The translations under genes and the position numbers were made by a program. A stretch of 64,000 nucleotides of DNA, from NCBI GenBank assembly GCA_045634305.1, contig JAZQZZ010000044.1, forward strand, positions 36,134 to 100,133. The letters are read 5' to 3'. Of the stretch, positions 62,207 through 64,000 are shown one piece after another; the stretch's first letter is position 1, and each line of letters begins with the position of its first letter. The notes beneath the pieces were generated by a model. It saw only the letters and a program-made list of their open reading frames with translations, ran no database searches and was not told the origin of the DNA. Source of the DNA: HGM04593 sp045634305. Lineage in GTDB: Bacteria > Bacteroidota > Bacteroidia > Bacteroidales > Bacteroidaceae.

Positions 62207-64000
62207 TCACGGTCTTTCCTTTATCACTCCCTTGCGGTAGGCATAAAGCAGGCGCTCAAGGTCGGCAATCTTCACCATAATTCCACGGCCTATGTCGGTA
62301 TCGCGCACCTTTTCGCGCTCACCTACAATTTCAACGATATTTATTGTACCGGCAATATCCGTTCCGTTAAGGATAGCCTCTTCGGTCGATGTAAAGGGAG
62401 TCAACTGCACCAGTTCAAAGCCACGGCTGTGATATACAAGCGTATATCCCGCAATACCTGTACGGTTGTGGTAAATCTTTGAGAAACCGCCATCGATGAC
62501 CATAAGACGGCCATCGGCCTTGATTGGCGTTTCGCCTTTGAACACGCGTACAGGCACGTGACCATTGATGATGTGACGGTGATTTCCCTTGACGCCGAAC
62601 TCATCGAGAATATAGTCGCAGACCTCGGCATTGTCGCGCAGAATGTAGTACCATCCTTTGGGTTCTTTCTGCACTTCCTTGTCATCTAGCAGATAGCGCT
62701 CGAATGTAGCCATCTTTGCCTTTCCGAAAAGAGGAGACTCGGGACCACACCACAGGTACCAGAAGAAGTCGGCATACTTTTCGCGTGTGACCTCATCGAC
62801 ATCACTGTCAAAGGCGGTACGTGCCATGCGCTCTACCTTCTTCATCAGTTCCTTGCCCTTCACCGGCACGCCGTCAAAGACAACCTCGCGCATTGTACCG
62901 TCCTCGTTGATGGGCACGGCTGCATGGAACATGAGGTTAGAGTTATATATCACGAACATACCGCCACGCATGAGCAGGCAGTTAACGTGGCTCTGCAAAC
63001 GCTCACTGCGCATGAACGAGTGACGCAAACGGTCTATAACATCCTGCTCCTCGGGAGTGAGGGCATAGGGATTCTCAGGGTCAAGTGTAGGCCACAACTT
63101 ATCACCAAGCTCATACTCCTTGCCATCGATGGTTATTATGCCGCGCTCCTTGTCAATGAACTCCATGAGGCAACGGTCCATCATATTCCACTCGGGATGC
63201 TTCATCGCAATCTGTCCCGAGAGTTTGAACTCTATTACAGAGATTGCCTTATGCATCTGCGCAATGAGGCGTACATCCTTCTCGTTGAAGTTTGTGCGTT
63301 CCTCATCCACACGTGGCTGATAGATTGTACAAGGATCATCGGCATACTGCTCCATTGCAAAGGTGGCAAGCGGAACCATATTTATGGCATAACCCTCTTC
63401 AAGGGTTGTAGTGTTGGCATCGCGCAACGACAGACGCAGCACGCTTGCAATACAGCAAGTATTACCCGCTGCAGCACCCATCCACAACACATCGTGGTTA
63501 CCCCAGGTAATATCCAGATGGTGGTAATCGCACAATGCATCCATTATATGATGCGCGCCAGGGCCTCGGTCAAATATATCGCCGAGGATATGCAGACGGT
63601 CTACAATCAGTCTTTGTATAAGATAACAGAGAGCTGTTATGAAATGCCCGGCACGTCCTGTACCTATTATGGTGTCGATAATCACTTCCAGATAGGCCTG
63701 CTTGTTCTGGTAGTCGTCGCTCTCGTGCAAAAGCTCCTCAATGATATATACATACTCCTCGGGGAGGCTCTTGCGCACCTTTGAACGAGTGTATTTCGAT
63801 GATACGTTGCGGCACACCACAATCAGGCGGTTCAACGAACGCTCATAATACTCGTCGAGATTGATATCCGACTGCTTAACAAGCTTAAGCTTCTCCTCGG
63901 GATAATATATCAGTGTACACAAGTCCTTCTTCTCCTCGGCTGTGATTGTATCGCCGAATAGGTCGTTCACCTTGCGTTTGATATTACCCGACGCATTGCG
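62207..64000 (-). CDS. fbp: Fructose-1,6-bisphosphatase class III (5' end outside window)
   Basis: The frame is open to the right edge (597 codons plus stop visible); the first visible residues RNASGNIKRKVNDLFGD belong inside the family, so the true start lies beyond 64000. DRLHILGDIFDRGPGAHHIM and ITWGNHDVLWMGAAAGN carry the metallophosphatase GD-x-x-DRG and GNHD motifs. GNHRHIINGHVPVRVFKGET and MVIDGGFSKIYHN complete the metal site. Class III enzymes are about 660 residues, so about 60 are missing. Gluconeogenic step from fructose-1,6-bisphosphate to fructose-6-phosphate. It is the upstream gene of the purE-ispG unit. Confidence 0.95.
   Translation of the reverse strand, partial: RNASGNIKRKVNDLFGDTITAEEKKDLCTLIYYPEEKLKLVKQSDINLDEYYERSLNRLIVVCRNVSSKYTRSKVRKSLPEEYVYIIEELLHESDDYQNKQAYLEVIIDTIIGTGRAGHFITALCYLIQRLIVDRLHILGDIFDRGPGAHHIMDALCDYHHLDITWGNHDVLWMGAAAGNTCCIASVLRLSLRDANTTTLEEGYAINMVPLATFAMEQYADDPCTIYQPRVDEERTNFNEKDVRLIAQMHKAISVIEFKLSGQIAMKHPEWNMMDRCLMEFIDKERGIITIDGKEYELGDKLWPTLDPENPYALTPEEQDVIDRLRHSFMRSERLQSHVNCLLMRGGMFVIYNSNLMFHAAVPINEDGTMREVVFDGVPVKGKELMKKVERMARTAFDSDVDEVTREKYADFFWYLWCGPESPLFGKAKMATFERYLLDDKEVQKEPKGWYYILRDNAEVCDYILDEFGVKGNHRHIINGHVPVRVFKGETPIKADGRLMVIDGGFSKIYHNRTGIAGYTLVYHSRGFELVQLTPFTSTEEAILNGTDIAGTINIVEIVGEREKVRDTDIGRGIMVKIADLERLLYAYRKGVIKERP

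Overview
The window looks like a chromosomal segment of a Bacteroidales bacterium (Bacteroides/Prevotella/Muribaculaceae-like). The evidence is the Bacteroidetes-type promoter boxes (-7 TAnnTTTG, -33 TTTG) before tRNA and protein genes, a long two-part IspG, a class III fructose-1,6-bisphosphatase, a BspA-type leucine-rich-repeat protein, a CotH/discoidin/dockerin secreted protein with a type-IX-secretion-like tail, and an IntDOT-like tyrosine recombinase. I cannot name the species.

Left part (1 to about 40.5 kb): an accessory or defence island. It ends on the right at a tyrosine recombinase gene that faces the 3' end of a tRNA-Phe gene (40561-40633). Its left end is not in the window. From left to right: a UvrD/AddA-like helicase (cut by the window edge) with an AddB-like PD-(D/E)XK nuclease; a BspA-like LRR protein; and a long leftward gene train (about 13.9 to 5.1 kb) of HD hydrolase, AAA+ ATPase, several orphan genes, ART1, NADAR1, an acidic protein, a PfkB kinase, ART2, NADAR2, a 30-codon PfkB remnant and small genes. 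ART means ADP-ribosyltransferase fold; NADAR is the family that removes ADP-ribose from guanine. Next come three tandem WG-repeat paralogues, a third NADAR gene, a WYL regulator, and a Druantia type III-like pair (DruH-like 1183 aa, DruE-like 2119 aa) with an HNH nuclease. Rightward genes follow: a restriction-nuclease-like protein, an unclassified reverse transcriptase behind a long untranslated leader, a fourth NADAR gene broken by an in-frame TAG, an ADP-ribosylglycohydrolase fused to a second domain, an orphan, a SLOG (DUF2493) protein, a decayed RES-like gene and a Fic protein.

The unifying theme of the island is NAD/ADP-ribose and nucleotide chemistry: two ARTs, four NADARs, one ARH, one SLOG, one probable RES and one Fic protein. 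The most interesting unit is the duplicated ART-NADAR-PfkB cassette led by HD and AAA+ genes. I infer a toxin (ART) and reversal-enzyme (NADAR) logic; this is not shown by the sequence alone.

Right part (40.5 to 64 kb): more ordinary chromosome. It holds tRNA-Phe and two tRNA-Pro genes, a RelA/SpoT-like HD protein, an O6-alkylguanine-DNA alkyltransferase that overlaps a convergent membrane protein gene, a large STAND-type NTPase overlapping a GDPD gene, an AlkD-like repair protein, RmuC, an aldo/keto reductase, a large CotH/dockerin protein, and ispG, purE and fbp (fbp runs off the right edge). Clear hairpin terminators separate most transcription units here.
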